A DNA stretch of 5,493 nt from Planctomycetota bacterium (GTDB lineage: Bacteria > Planctomycetota > Brocadiia > SM23-32): the NCBI GenBank assembly GCA_018400625.1, contig JAGYMJ010000049.1, positions 1 to 5,493 on the forward strand. Direction: 5' to 3'. The notes beneath the pieces were generated by a model. The model was given only the letters and a program-made list of their open reading frames with translations, did not search any database and was not told the DNA's origin. Shown here piece by piece: positions 5,355 to 5,493 of this stretch (positions within the stretch are counted from its first letter, which is position 1; each line of letters opens with the position of its first letter). A program made the position numbers and the translations under genes.

Positions 5355-5493
5355 GATGCCACGCATCGGCACAAAATAGTCGTGCTCGGCTGCGACTGTC
5401 CCGACAACCGCGCCGAAACGCCCTTTTTCCAGGGCAAAGTCCCTAGGGCCCTGGCCGAAAACCCGGCTCGTAGTGGACGCTTTCAAGCGTCCG
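5352..5493 (-). CDS. Possible C-terminus of a converging gene, cut by the window edge
   Basis: The minus strand is open from the window edge to a TAA at 5352-5354, giving 46 residues that end in EHDYFVPMRGI. An earlier stretch reads VFGQGPRDFALEKGRFGAVV. I do not recognise the family. In favour of a real gene: balanced, protein-like composition, no stops on this strand, and a tidy four-base gap to the converging UroD-family stop. Against: the frame is short, and the same bases hold two clear inverted repeats (5475-5492 and 5429-5454), which would also suit a non-coding, hairpin-rich region. The upstream part lies outside the window, so length and start are unknown. Confidence 0.42.
   Translation of the reverse strand, partial: GRLKASTTSRVFGQGPRDFALEKGRFGAVVGTVAAEHDYFVPMRGI
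5429..5454. repeat. Second inverted repeat in the 3' tail
   Basis: CCAGGGC (5429-5435) is the reverse complement of GCCCTGG (5448-5454), with a 12-base spacer. It is preceded on the plus strand by CCCTTTTT but followed by no T-run, so it does not look like a plus-strand terminator. Read on the minus strand, GGAAAAAGGG follows the stem, again with no T-run. Confidence 0.45.
5475..5492. repeat. Near-perfect inverted repeat at the window edge
   Basis: GGACGCTT (5475-5482) and AAGCGTCC (5485-5492) are exact reverse complements separated by two bases. As RNA it would fold as a seven-pair stem with a four-base loop. It abuts the end of the window, so a larger element continuing to the right cannot be excluded. 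It overlaps the possible minus-strand reading frame. Confidence 0.6.

Noticed and set aside
1..5493. CRISPR array, tRNA, rRNA, insertion sequence or phage genes
   Set aside because: No regularly spaced direct repeats, no tRNA-like cloverleaf, and no transposase, integrase or phage coding sequence were seen on either strand.

Overview
The window appears to come from a Gram-negative (diderm) bacterium. The evidence is a complete lipid A disaccharide synthase gene (lpxB), sigma-70-type promoters and conventional Shine-Dalgarno sites. The lineage cannot be fixed from the sequence alone. The divergent LpxB, together with a non-HemE uroporphyrinogen-decarboxylase-family protein of the HSHG/EPPP type, would fit a PVC-like or other little-cultured diderm phylum; that is an inference with low confidence.

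Layout, left to right: (1) 80-592, plus strand: a small unrecognised membrane protein with an N-terminal four-cysteine zinc ribbon, one transmembrane helix and a charged helical tail. (2) 593-721: a convergent gap holding the first copy (R1) of a two-hairpin dispersed repeat. (3) 722-2563, minus strand: glmS, complete. (4) 2564-2891: a 328-nt divergent control region. It has a near-consensus promoter for each of glmS and lpxB, and the second repeat copy (R2) lies inside the predicted glmS leader. (5) 2892-4040, plus: lpxB, starting at TTG. (6) 4041-4216: a gap holding the third repeat copy (R3). (7) 4217-5347, plus: a GC-rich uroporphyrinogen-decarboxylase-family gene. (8) 5348-5493: a short hairpin-rich, GC-rich tail that is open on the minus strand and may be the 3' end of a converging gene.

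How the genes fit together: GlmS makes glucosamine-6-phosphate, which leads to UDP-GlcNAc, the shared precursor of peptidoglycan and lipid A. LpxB joins two acylated glucosamine units to form the lipid A backbone. The two genes are therefore the first committed step and a late step of one envelope route, and they are read divergently from a shared region. The zinc-ribbon protein and the UroD-family protein have no evident link to this route.

The most unusual signal is the intergenic repeat. Three copies occupy all three intergenic gaps longer than 100 nt. All lie in the same orientation regardless of flanking gene direction, and each can fold into two adjacent hairpins. The arm sequences of the first hairpin change while pairing is kept, and the second ends in a strongly conserved GGTTCACTGA block. 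I do not recognise it as a named family.
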